This document shows positions 50,300 through 61,000 of a stretch of 64,000 nt of DNA, in pieces. Position 1 is the stretch's first letter. Each line of letters opens with the position of its first letter. The notes beneath the pieces were generated by a model. The model had not been told where the DNA came from. It made no database searches and saw nothing but the letters and a program-made list of their open reading frames with translations. A program made the position numbers and the translations under genes. The stretch lies in the NCBI GenBank assembly GCA_016617855.1, contig JAECUM010010995.1:1-64000 (forward strand), read 5' to 3'. Source of the stretch: Megalonaias nervosa (taxonomy: Eukaryota; Mollusca; Bivalvia; Unionida; Unionidae).

Positions 50300-52930
50300 A
50301 CACAACTGACTCAATTTGATTGATAGATTCTGTTAAAATGTGTGATGGAATCAGTGTAGCAAGTAACTTGCCTGCTGCTAAGTCTGCTGTAACAATTGCT
50401 ATCTGTAATTTATCTCATTTATGATGAACACGCCGAAACTCAACAATTTGAGTAGCAATTATTTCTTCCACATTTTGATACTGATTACGTACGTTTTGAA
50501 GGTTTCAGCCCAATTATTCTGTTAAAACAGAATTGCTTTTGAACTTTGATCGATAACACTAAACATATCATAAAACTGATGATACACCTGCGGTATATAT
50601 GAGGAAAAAACTATGTCGAACGAGAGCACTATGATTTTATTATTCTTTTGAGTCGGCAGATTTGTTGTCGCTTGGCCTAATAGGTGTTCACCTATTTCAC
50701 CGATGAAGGGCACAAATGCTTCTTTTGATACTTTAGAAGACTGAATGTACCTTCTGGGGCTAACTCAGTTTTTGAGACTGTTGGATTGAACTGGATTGCA
50801 TTTAATTGTATAATGATTCTATTTTTGTGACACACTTTACATAATTCTGACAAGGGTCAATAAGTTCAACAGAAGAGTCCAGTGGAAGCTGGATTTGAAA
50901 ATTGTGAATCCGCTTATCTGCTACTTATTTTAAGACCATAGAGCCGTAATACGCTTTCGACAGGGACTACTAATGGAGTCGGATTGATTATCTGAATGAA
51001 ACTGTATTTTGAGACTCTTGAGATCGTACAAGAAGGTGTTATATTGGAATTTCGGATACTATGAAACGGTTCAAATAAACCTTTAGGACTTTACTAGTAC
51101 AACTGCAATATATAAAATGCTATTTGTCTGAGCAGAAATGATGTAGGCCGCACGCACTAACGTAATTTGAATATGTGTTAGATTTTTGATTACTGTATTG
51201 TCTAATAAGGAAAATGTATGGGTGTCGAGAGCTATATTGGCTTGGTCAAGAAATCGGCACTGAGTATTTCCGAATGACATAAACTGGCACTATTTGAAAT
51301 GAATGAGACAAACGAATGTCTCCTATTTGGAAGGTACGTTCGTCAAGACCTGAAACGCTATGATGCACACCACCAGCTCGATGCGAGAAGTATTTGATGG
51401 CTGGAAGTGACGCGAATTTAAGCCTCTACAGTAAAGAAATTTAGTACTTTTATTCCGATATGTGTACCCAGTATCTACTAGTCCGTGTGTTATGTCTCGA
51501 ATATTAAATCGAATGAGAATTTTGTTAATGAGTGCTACCAAGGTCACTTTTTTTTTCAGTGGAGTACGCCTATGGCAGGGTTGGGTCCTACAAATAGGCG
51601 CGAATTAATATTGTCGCTGTGCTGTCAGACACATGAGTGAAAAGTTGACCATTTTTTAACAGAACTGGTGGTGTGCATTTTGTGGGCGGTAGACGGCTCG
51701 TTGTGACCATATCCGAAATATAGCATTTGTGGACGACTTTTTTGTTGTGGCTGGTAGGGAATATTATGAGTTGATTGATGTGCATAATTATTCCGCGGAT
51801 GGGTATTTGGAGTCGGTGGATATTGTGGAGAACGTTTTAGGAAAATTCCCTGGATTAGCAATGCGACTGCATTGTGGGTAGTTTGACTTTTGGGGTCTAA
51901 ATGGCAGATTTGTTACGTTGAGATGTTAAGGAAATTATAAACAATGGTTGCTTTTTAAGTTATATTTTAAATTGGAATTTTCGATTTCATGTTTAATTTC
52001 CTTGATTTCTTCTAGAACGGTTTGAAATGTTGTTAGTGGCGACAACTGATTTCTCTGCTAAAATAGCCAATAAACACAAGCCTTCGGTATTAATGGAATT
52101 ATTGTTCATTACAATCTGTTTGATTGCTGACTTTAATCCATTTGAATGCCATTGCTAACGTACTTGTTCTGGAATGATTTCGTAAGAGGCAAGTCAGGTA
52201 GATTAGACCTGTTTCAGATGACCATTGTTGAGTTTGCAGCATTGACTGATCTAAAATGACACCATCATGCTGAAATCTTGATCTACAGGTATCTGCAAGA
52301 GTGGACCTATTTTTCTTAATTGTATCAGACAGTGCATAAAACCATATTTTAGCAAGCGCTTGAAGATGGAAAGGAAAGGCATTTACAAACTTTGTTTCGA
52401 ATAAATCATGTAATTTAGCCCATGGCACAAAATTATTTCACCATGTAATAGAGTTCTGATACTGATCACCGATAAAAATATGTAATGTTGTAGCAGAAGA
52501 CCTACCTGCTGCGTGGAGTTTATATCTCCTAAAGAATTGGTACTCCGAGAGATATTGTTTGCGGGATTAAAAACCATATTAACAAAACTAGCTGAAACCC
52601 ACATTTGTTTGGCACCGACGCAGAGGACGGAGCATATTTAATATTTAATGTGTTTGCCGTACTATTAGAGGTCGTTATCACTTACGAAGAGGTCTTCGAT
52701 AAGGGTTACTGATAGCTTGAGCTTCCGGACGTTGTTGGGGTCCGATCAAAGGAACCATGGCCGAAAGCAATCTGGGTCACTGGAACTAGATAGAGCATTA
52801 GTACTGTATGTGTTGTACTTGAGGAAATCGTCTGGGAACTCTTTGTTGGTGGTAGAATTGCAATTAGTGATGTGTATATCGTTGTCTGAGAGTCCAACAA
52901 AACTCGAAGGGTATAAACACGAAGGTCGAT
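50300..52930 (-). pseudogene. second Ty3/gypsy element, decayed gag-protease region
   Basis: On minus, from right to left: a gag capsid-like region (FVNAFPFHLQALAKIWFYAL, DTIKKNRSTLADTCRSRFQH; 52428-52099); a decayed double zinc knuckle (FGYGHNEPST..., about 51760-51630); an aspartic protease block (RFNIRDITHGLVDTG, about 51500-51455); and a long post-protease linker to about 50300. RT, RNase H, integrase and LTRs were not found. Its Gag differs from the element at 1-5377, so it is a different gypsy lineage. Confidence 0.8.
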
Positions 52931-53452
52931 CTTGTGGATTTTGTGGATTATGTGGTGCTGTAGCTTATCGAGTCAACGGTGTTGCTATCGATATTGGCAT
53001 GGCTTCTCTGGGCAAAATGAAGTCTGCTTTTCACAAAAGCTTCCGTGCGAGTCTGTCGTAGAGAGTAACTATGCAGAGTGATACCTTGCTTCGTTATATT
53101 CACCACCACTTGTTATGTTAGAAACTTGGATTGTATCTTTTGAAACTGGCTATTATGGTCTACTTGCTTTACCAGTCATTAGCTTGGTTCCCATTCTTTT
53201 TCACATTTATTGATGGTCATTCTCAGATTGAAAGAGATACATATAAAGTCAGTCTAGCAACCTTTCGCGGAGGTGTCACTCCGGCTATATTATCATTCAG
53301 AACGCTGTATTTGTTTAAATAAAGTGCCCGAATGGCGAACAATCTTACAGATGTAATTAATTTGATAAAGATACGTATGTTATTTGATTCAGAAGAGTAA
53401 CTACTTCATTAATGGTGGTCGTACAGAACAAGTTTTCTTTGGTTTCTTTTGT

Positions 53453-53456
<4 letters not shown>

Positions 53457-53501
<45 letters not shown>
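53457..53501. repeat. (CT)n microsatellite
   Basis: About 44 bases of CT repeats. Confidence 0.95.
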
Positions 53502-53503
<2 letters not shown>

Positions 53504-53693
53504 AATTATCGAAATTCATATTTTTTAATTTACTCCATAAGTATAAATGCAATAGGCAACTTTTAAATTCTTTACAATACAATAAAAATATCAAAATGCT
53601 GTAAAGTATTAATTCTAAACAGGGATGTACCTAGTAAATAAATAAATATATCCAGTTAATTCTCATATTGACTAACCATCCAAATGATTTAAG

Positions 53694-53768
53694 GGATATA
53701 GATAGCTCAGTTGGAAGAGCATATTACATGTATTCCAAGGGTACCGAATCCGATACCAGCCCTAGGAA
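53694..53768 (+). other. tRNA-like remnant (SINE head)
   Basis: TAGCTCAGTTGGAAGAGC (A box) and GGTACCGAATCC (B-box-like) are spaced as in a tRNA. The acceptor stem does not pair and the anticodon arm is unconvincing, so a SINE or tRNA pseudogene is preferred. Confidence 0.5.
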
Positions 53769-54208
53769 AGACACAAAGGTCCCATTTCCTCTGCATGGTA
53801 TAGCGAAAAATGTTTCGTAAAGGACAACAATCAAACCCTTCTCAGCAGTATAGTTAAAAATCACGGTCTTTTTTCCCTAAATTGCCAGAAAAATCCTTTT
53901 TTGTATAAATTTATAAGCCGATTCCAGGCCTTGTAAAAATATTGTCCATGGATCAAGAGTAGTATATGGGGATACTTTAGTGACAATGGGACTTCAATGT
54001 TAAAATAAGGGAGTTATACCCTGGCGACAAGGGGAATTTAACATGGGTAATTTTAATATGGGTGGGACTATAGAGCGACAAGGGATTGGGACTGTTTAGC
54101 GACAATACGAATGGAACAGGTGGGGTGAAGTCACGGTACTGGACATTGGCAACAATGTTGCATGTGGCTGACCTGAATACGCGCGGATACCTAGGTAGGG
54201 ACATATAG

Positions 54209-54359
54209 AATCTATGTTGGGGTTCGGACCGAGACAAGGAAATCCCAGTCAAGGGGTTACATTATTTGTCTCCCCACGAGGCTTGCCCGAGTGGGGAGAC
54301 ATATAATGTAACCCCGCGACTGGGATTTCCTTGTCTCGGTCCAAACCCCAACGTAGATT
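54209..54359. repeat. 69-bp inverted repeat with 13-nt spacer
   Basis: Left arm 54209-54277 and right arm 54291-54359 are reverse complements at 64 of 69 positions, around the spacer GAGGCTTGCCCGA. It would form a long hairpin or cruciform. GC content is well above the flanks. Possibly a fold-back transposon or an end of a larger element; no target duplication identified. Confidence 0.92.
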
Positions 54360-55063
54360 ATTTTTCTTACCCAATATTATCCTTTAAAGTAAGAAAGAAC
54401 TCCTCCCTTGTGCAATATAGTTCACGCACCAATGTTTATATGCGGTGCATTAATACAAATATGTTAATGAGGACTGTGGCGTGACGTGTGCTCCGAAGTA
54501 CACAGATTTTATGCGTGAGCCCAAAAAAATAAATAACAACATTAAACGTTGCATAGTTTTTAGGTATTATCACATTTAATATATGGATGTTATATGAAAT
54601 TAACAATAAATAGTTAATATTTATTACAAGAAAATGTTTCATTTTCATTAGTTCCAATTTAGAAAATTATATTGTACATAATGAAACTATACTCGGCCCA
54701 CAGCTCTGTTGTAGTGTATATACGTGTAGCATGAGTGTCCGTGCTTGGGTTATTCACGGGTAAGTAGAGATCCTTGTCACTATCATATATAACTCTCCAT
54801 TTCTTTAGAGGAGGTGAAACTGTTTGTGACATACTTGTGTTGTAATTAATATTGATTGTAAAAGTTCCCCCGTTTATAAAAGACTCTCCAAATACGGACC
54901 CCAGCGGATAACCATGTGCTAAACTTTCAAGTTCACGGATTCTTTGAAAATTTATTTTTCTGTCTTGGAAATATGGCAAGTGTTACAGTAAGATTTGCTT
55001 ATGTATTCATGTGTTGACGGATAAATGATTCCTTCTGGCTGGTAAGTGCATTATTTGTCATCA

Positions 55064-55426
55064 AAATATTGTAGGTATATTTTTGATTCAACTTGGGCAC
55101 AATGGAGATGCTTAAAAAAATAAAATAAAGCATGTTTGACATAACACATTTCTGGCTGATACTAAGTTTTCTGTAGTTGTTAAGAGCGTTGGCAGACTAT
55201 GAAGTGTATAGGTCTATAGGCTATGTGCATAGATCAGTGTTTTCATTAAATATTGTAGGTTATTTTTGATTCAATTTGAGCACAATGGAGATGCTTAACA
55301 AAAATAAAATAAAGCATGTTTGACAACACATTTCTGGCTGTTACTAAGTTTTCTTTAGTTGTTCAAAGCGTTGGAAGACTATGAAGGGTATAGGTCTATA
55401 GTCTATGTGCATATATCAGTGTTTTC
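55064..55426. repeat. 184-bp tandem duplication
   Basis: 55064-55247 and 55248-55426 align throughout (e.g. CACAATGGAGATGCTTAA, ACACATTTCTGGCTG, GTATAGGTCTATAG), with about 10% differences. No coding content. Confidence 0.92.
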
Positions 55427-56017
55427 TATCATAGTTCATTTCACACGGCAATGTTGATCCTATCTGTAGCACAGTCAATTTTCATGTCAGCGTCATTAAA
55501 TGTAGCTAACAGTATATAATTTGTTTCACACGAAATATTTAAAACTAGTTAAGTAGCTTTAGAAGCATTTAATGAAGCTGACCTGAAAATGTACTGAGTC
55601 AGGCCTGCAGATAGGATAAAACTGACTATGCTGTGTGGAACGAACTAGCATAATACCAAAAGCTCAACATCGTGTGCGTGTGTGTGTCTGTCTCTCTGGA
55701 AATGTTTTGCATGGTGTGTTCTCAAAAATGGAGAGACCTTAAGTTACTATGTTGTTTTCTTATATATTTCTTTGTTGTTGTTGTTGTTTGATTTTCGAAC
55801 AACTACGTCAGGCATAGCAGAAGACAACAAAGGTTTCTTTTTTTAAAAGTAATTCCAAGCGCGTGGACACCTTGACTGAGACGACCTGTCTGAGACAACC
55901 AGATTGAGATAAGAAAAGTAAGGTTAGCAAAACAGCTAGATTCGTCTGTCGCATGGGTGAGAAAAATACAATAGAGACATAGAGATAGACAAACATACAC
56001 ACATATATAGGGCAAAG

Positions 56018-56063
56018 AGAAGAGATATCTTTTCGAGGCAATGGAGTGGCCCTGAAAAGGACC
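56018..56063 (-). terminator. histone-type mRNA 3' stem-loop and downstream element (minus gene)
   Basis: On minus, GGTCCTTTTCAGGGCC (56063-56048) forms a 6-bp stem (one G-T pair) with a TTTC loop. It is preceded by CAAACAAA and followed by ACTCCA. Next is TCGAAAAGAT (56036-56027), a purine-rich element placed like the histone downstream element bound by U7 snRNA. The loop lies 18 bases after the TAA of the gene at 56082-56339. Confidence 0.82.
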
Positions 56064-56081
56064 TTTGTTTGTTTTTTTGTG

Positions 56082-56339
56082 TTAATACCATTTCGTTAAC
56101 ATAGAGGGCATCTTACAGATCTTCTTCTCTTCCTTAAACTTCATATAACCTCTGGTCCGTAGACGAGGACTCGCTTCAGACAGCCTTGTCTCTCCAGATA
56201 GATCCTTCGTTTCCAAACAGTCGTATCGGTGATCCGGATGATTGTCCATGATTGTACATGATGATTTGACAGACGTGGGTAAGTCCGTACGGAACAGCAT
56301 CGACGATACGAGAGTAGAGGATTCAACCTTCGTCCACAT
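56082..56339 (-). CDS. unknown protein of the Polinton-like element, histone-style gene signals
   Basis: An 85-aa open frame from the ATG at 56339, 43 bases after a TATA box (TATAAATA, 56389-56382) and ending 18 bases before a histone-type stem-loop. The product is polar and charged, with a basic C-terminal third (KFKEEKKICKMPSMLTKWY). A second, overlapping minus frame at 56326-56141 is also open for 61 codons, so the true gene may be frameshifted. No domain recognised. It is the left half of a divergent pair with 56571-57122. Confidence applies to there being a gene, not to the exact frame. Confidence 0.6.
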   Translation of the reverse strand: MWTKVESSTLVSSMLFRTDLPTSVKSSCTIMDNHPDHRYDCLETKDLSGETRLSEASPRLRTRGYMKFKEEKKICKMPSMLTKWY

Positions 56340-56381
56340 CTTGTGACAAAAACAGGTGAAGGGAATAAAGTGAACCGCGGT

Positions 56382-56520
56382 TATTTATAGTGGAAGAGCG
56401 GATCGAAACGGATTGAGATTGTTCACCAATCCAAACATGCGTTACAAAATTCAGCCACTGCACGGAGTCTGTCTTCCAATCCGAAGAGAGCAACCTGTGA
56501 TGTTACATTCGCTATATAGG
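56382..56520. promoter_or_regulatory. bidirectional promoter with opposed TATA boxes and CCAAT motifs
   Basis: TATAAATA on minus (56389-56382) and TATATAGG on plus (56513-56520) bracket two CCAAT motifs (about 56426 and 56476). The ATGs lie 43 and 51 bases beyond their TATA boxes. The arrangement mirrors divergent histone gene promoters. Confidence 0.72.
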
Positions 56521-56570
56521 TGCGCTAGCGTCTGTGCGCAGTGAATCAATGCGACATTGTTTTTTGAAAC

Positions 56571-57122
56571 ATGGCGGAAATTAAGAAGACGATGAATTGG
56601 GGTAGCCAGCAGTCGTGACGAGAAGCGATGGCACAGCAGCGGTTACCAAAGTCAACACGGACCGCCTTCCAGAAGAAGTCGATTTAATTGGGATTTAGTA
56701 GATTTTCTCTCTTCCTTGCAAGAATTTGTTCCGGTACCAGCACCTTCGCCACCTTCTCCTTCTTTACCACACGTCGAGGATTTTAAACAGAGACAGAAAG
56801 AAGACTTGGAGAAATTTTTACAGCAGCAGAAAGAAGCAGAACAAGCCTTTCTTCTTGAACAGCACCAGCAAGAAGAAGAGGCAATAAGCAAACGACAGGA
56901 GGAAGAAGCAGCATTGAAGAAACAAGGCATAGGAGAGAAGGAGAACAGTGAAACTCAAACGGTGATGTACTCTTAGACATTTTGGCAGAGTTAAGAAGTC
57001 TGAAACAAATGTATCAGACTTCTTTATTACAACCCAAGAGAAAAAGACCTTCCCGAGCCAACCAGCCCAGCCCGCTTACTACGCCTGAGATACCAGCCCT
57101 AGTGATTTCTACCAAATTATAG
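56571..57122 (+). pseudogene. unknown coiled-coil protein of the Polinton-like element, frameshifted
   Basis: The ATG at 56571 lies 51 bases after a TATA box. The first frame stops within 15 codons. The main frame (from about 56650 to 56976) has a Pro-rich segment (VPVPAPSPPSPSLP) and a long Gln/Glu/Lys coiled coil. A shift near 56960 brings a further 50 codons with DVLLDILAELRSLKQMY and a nuclear-signal-like PKRKRPS, ending at TAG 57120-57122. Total is about 180 codons with two frame breaks. Probably a DNA-binding or virion-associated protein by composition only; no family match. A histone-type stem-loop follows at 57241. Confidence 0.7.
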
Positions 57123-57240
57123 ACAGGAGCAGGTCCAGAAGTAGGCCTTGGTCGTGGCAAAGGCTTAAGGCAGGTAAAGCTGATTGCGTCACGTTCCTGA
57201 ATTTGGTTTTTTTTTTATTTGAAAAAATCAAAGACCCAAC

Positions 57241-57277
57241 GGCCCTTTTCAGGGCCACCCACTTCTTTCGAAAAGAT
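57241..57277 (+). terminator. histone-type mRNA 3' stem-loop and downstream element (plus gene)
   Basis: GGCCCTTTTCAGGGCC (57241-57256) is a perfect 6-bp stem with the TTTC loop, followed by ACCCA as in replication-dependent histone mRNAs. TTTCGAAAAGATTT follows (57267-57280), sharing TCGAAAAGAT with the signal on the minus strand near 56030. It lies 118 bases after the stop of 56571-57122. Confidence 0.88.
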
Positions 57278-57495
57278 TTAGCATTCATTTTGCCTCAGTC
57301 AATTAAAACTCAAAATCACATTTTTACCCCACGATGTACGTATATCAGTGTAGACCCTTTATCATTCTAAAAAATCAAAACTAAGAGACACTTACGTTGT
57401 TTCTGTCTGGTCTTTTCTGGTACAAATTTTACAATCCAATGTCACAACACAACACTTTTAAAAAGTTCATAGACTTCTTCTTTGTCTTTTCTCGT

Positions 57496-57922
57496 TCATT
57501 CTCTCTGTTTTTTGAATTTCTTCATTTTCACAGATTTTTCCTCCTCTTCTTCCTCACTTTTTTCTCGCTTTCTTTTCTTCTCTTTCTTCTCTTTCTGGAC
57601 GTGCCTGGGTTTTTCTTTTGCCGAGAGCACCTCTTCTTCTTCCTCCTGCTCCTGTTGTTTCTTAGGGCACCCTGAAGGCCAATGTCCTTTCTCTTGACAA
57701 TGATAACAGGTACCCTGACGTTTGTCTCTTTTGACACTGGTCTTGCGTTTTTGACGGTCTGGACATTCTGTAGCGCAAAGCCCTTTCTTCTGACAGATAT
57801 AGCAAATATCGTGACTTTTATCTCGAAAGGAGGGGGAGTAGTCCGTCAGCTTGTCTAGAAAACGTTCTTATGACACCTCGCAGAGCTCTGATCAGACGTT
57901 CGATCTGTGTGGGCTCTTCCAT
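57496..57922 (-). pseudogene. double CCHC zinc-knuckle protein of the Polinton-like element, one frameshift
   Basis: Starts MEEPTQIERLIRAL at 57922, 53 bases after a TATA box on minus (TATATATAAAG). A shift near 57865 moves to the frame that runs to TGA 57498-57496. This frame has two tandem knuckles: CYICQKKGLCATEC (His replaced by Leu) and the perfect CYHCQEKGHWPSGC. A very basic/acidic tail follows (KEKKEKKRKREKSEEEEEK). About 142 codons in all. CCHC knuckles bind single-stranded nucleic acid and are typical of Gag proteins; finding them next to a Polinton polymerase is unusual. Likely a nucleic-acid-binding accessory protein. It is divergent to the polymerase gene. Confidence 0.82.
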
Positions 57923-57974
57923 CGTGCTGGTCAGCTTGAGAGTGAAATGAATACTGAGATGGAAGGCACTGGCC

Positions 57975-58010
57975 CTTTATATATACACTGGCCTAACATG
58001 AATATATAGG
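57975..58010. promoter_or_regulatory. bidirectional promoter between zinc-knuckle and polymerase genes
   Basis: TATATATAAAG on minus (57986-57976) and TATATAGG on plus (58003-58010) point away from each other. Their ATGs are at 57922 and 58057. Confidence 0.7.
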
Positions 58011-58056
58011 GGTCCATGGCGTTTCAAATGTAGTCATTTGACCGTTTGCAATCAAG

Positions 58057-61000
58057 ATGAAACGATCGCATCATTTCGTAAAGACAGGAGAAGAAAGTAA
58101 GAGGCAGTAACGTGATTTATCGCCTCGCACAGTAGCTGAAGTCTTGGCTCATATCCATGCCAGCGCTTTTGAAGATGACATGAGTGACCAGAATCCAGAC
58201 CTAGAGAGTCTACACCAAACCAAAGTTCATCACCACTAGTAAACCCTGAAAAGTACTATCACATCCGAGAGACGGGCGAACGTCCCTCTAGAAAATTTAG
58301 AACCAAGGTCTACACGTACACGGTGAAGTTTAAAGATTTCAAGTCCGACGCACCGCTGGAGAAGGGTTCATCACCGATGTGTGGGATTCTTGTCCATGAA
58401 TTAACCCCACTGAAACAGCAATGTGAAGCCAAAGAAGACGATCGCTTGAGACTTCCCATTCATCATGACAGTTTGAAGTCCCCCGTTTAGATCGAGCTTA
58501 GCAGGCCAGCAGAATTGACACCTTCCAAAGTCACCGAAAAGATTCAACACGTGCAACAATCTAACGACATATTTCACATCACCGATGGAGAAGCGACACT
58601 GTTCATGACCCACGTGTCTATTCCCCAAGGGATCGGACGCAAAAAGGTGTTATTGGTGGACGACCTTTGCAGCTCCAAAAAGAGCCTCGTCCGAATTAAC
58701 AACCCTCAAGACCAGTTGTGCTTAGCCCGTGCCATCGTAGTAGGACGAACGTATGCCGAGAAGAACGACACGGCAGAATGGAAAAGAGCCTGGAAAACTA
58801 TTCAACGATCGGACCGAGCCAAACAACGAAGAGAAGCAGAACTCCTGTTAGAGTAAGGGGGGATATTCAAAGACACGCCCTGTAGCATTCCTGATATGCA
58901 AAAGTTGCAAGACGTCTTGGCTCCACGCTACACCTTGAAAGGGCACCCTCAGGAAGTGCGTGGACCTCTGTTGTTTCGAGGCAAAGATTTCAAGGACGGA
59001 AAATACGTTCACATTTATCATCACGATGAGCATTTTGATGCCATTACCAGGATCACTGCATTCATGGGATACGGTTATTACTGTGAGAAATGTGACTATG
59101 GCTATAACAATCGTGAGCAACACAAGCATTGCGGATCGAAATTTGAGGCATGTTTGGCCTCTAAACCTTGTTTCTGACAAAAAACAAGAACGAGTGCATT
59201 GCCCAGCTTGTCAGCGCACTTTTATCAGCCCGACCAGTTACGAACAACATTTGAATACACAAGGTTCACAGCGGAAAACTCATGCGATTGTTCCCTACTT
59301 GTGGACAAGGCAACGTACCAACAGTGCCAAGGCGCAAGTATGTTCAGGAAAGATGCGATGTCTCATTTTTTGCCAAATCGTGGACTTGGAACACGATTAC
59401 TACATTCAAAAAAACATGAAGAGGAAGAAGATGACCAGATGAAAGGCAATTTCATCTTTTTTGATTTCGAATGCATGCAAGAGACTGGCATTCACATTCC
59501 TAATTTCTGCATGGCTCGACGAGCGTGCGAGAAGTGCATCCAAGAGTCTATCTTTAGTCATTGCCCTCACTGCAGCAAGATTCCTGGAGGATGTGAACAA
59601 ATCTTTTGGGGACCCAACACGTTGACCGATTTCGCCCAATGGATCTTAGACCCCATCGATGAGACATGGAGCCAAGAGGACATCAAACGTTATGGAGATT
59701 GCCATTGCTATGCCACGGTGATAGCTCACAATTTCTCGGGATATGATGGGCAATTTCTCCTCAGATACTTACGAAACAAAGTACCAAAAGTCCTAAAATG
59801 ACTTTGAACGGAGCCAAAATCATTTCCATGCTAGTGGGACAAGTGCAGATTAAAGATTCGATGAGTTACTTGGCCATGCCTTTGAGTCGAATGCCTAAAA
59901 CGTTTGGAATGACAGAAATAGCCAAAGGCTATTTTCCACACGTTTTCAATACGGAAGCCAATCAACAGGCCATTCTACCCCATTTGCCTGAGGCTCGCTA
60001 CTACGACCCCGACAACATGCGTACCGAACAACGAGAAGCTTTCTACGCTTGGTACCACACTCACGTCTTGGATCACTTCGACTTTCAGGAAGAAATGTTA
60101 AAGTATTGTCTTTCCGACGTGGACATTTTACGACGTTGCTGTGGAAAGTTTCCAGATTTATTCATGGAACACGGAGGGATCGATTCTTTGATAGAAGCCT
60201 GTACCATTGCCAAAGCGTGTTCTTTAGTGTACCGCCAACGATTCATGCCCGAAAACACCCAACTGTCATAAGTCCTCAAACGACGAACTTTGTCAAACGT
60301 CAATACTCGGTCAAAGCCCTACGCTGGCTGCATTACTTGTGCTACAAGGAAGACAAATGGATCCAACACGCCCTCAACGGAGGAGGCGAAAAAAAAATAA
60401 CATTGGAAGTTATTCGGTGGATGGTTGGGACTTAGAAAACTACAAGATCGTGTACGAGTTTAACGGTTGCTTATTTCACGGATGTCCCATCTGTTACATT
60501 GAACGTGGCACTGAAAATCAGTTTTTACAACGGACCATGGAAGACTTGTACCAGGTCACTTGTCAGCGGCGCCTGAAGTTAGAACAGCAAGGATACCAAG
60601 TGGTGGAAATGTGGGAACACGAGTACGATCACCGATTGAAAACCGATCCTGAGTTTAGACGCATCGTGGAAAGTTACAAGCTGGTGGACCCACTGAACCC
60701 GAGGGACAGCTTGTATGGAGGACGGACGAATGCCACCTGTTTGCTGTGCCAAGCCGACGAGGAGAAAGGAGAAGAAATCAAATATTAGGACGTGTGTTCG
60801 CTGTATCTTTACGTGTGCAAATACTGTCGCTTTTCCACAGGGCACCCGCAATTGCTGACGGAACACATTGACCTGGAAAACATTCGACAAAATGAAGGGT
60901 TGATTAAATGTAAAGTCTTACCTCCAACGAACTTGTACCATCCCGTTTTACCTCACCATTGCCAAGGAAAAGTGATGTTTCCCTTGTGCCGTACTTGTGC

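Noticed and set aside
56082..56339. Decayed histone gene (H4- or H3-like words appear in shifted frames, e.g. near 'LERQG..VYG' and 'IVDAV')
   Set aside because: The words fall in different frames, the spacing does not fit any histone fold, and the alignment needs several ad hoc gaps. Only the 3' and promoter signals are histone-like.
56652..56980. Cys/Ser/Leu-rich frames on minus
   Set aside because: Antisense shadows of the Gln/Glu coiled-coil gene.
57397..57697. Phe/Leu/Ser-rich membrane proteins on plus
   Set aside because: They are the antisense of the Lys/Glu-rich tail of the zinc-knuckle gene.
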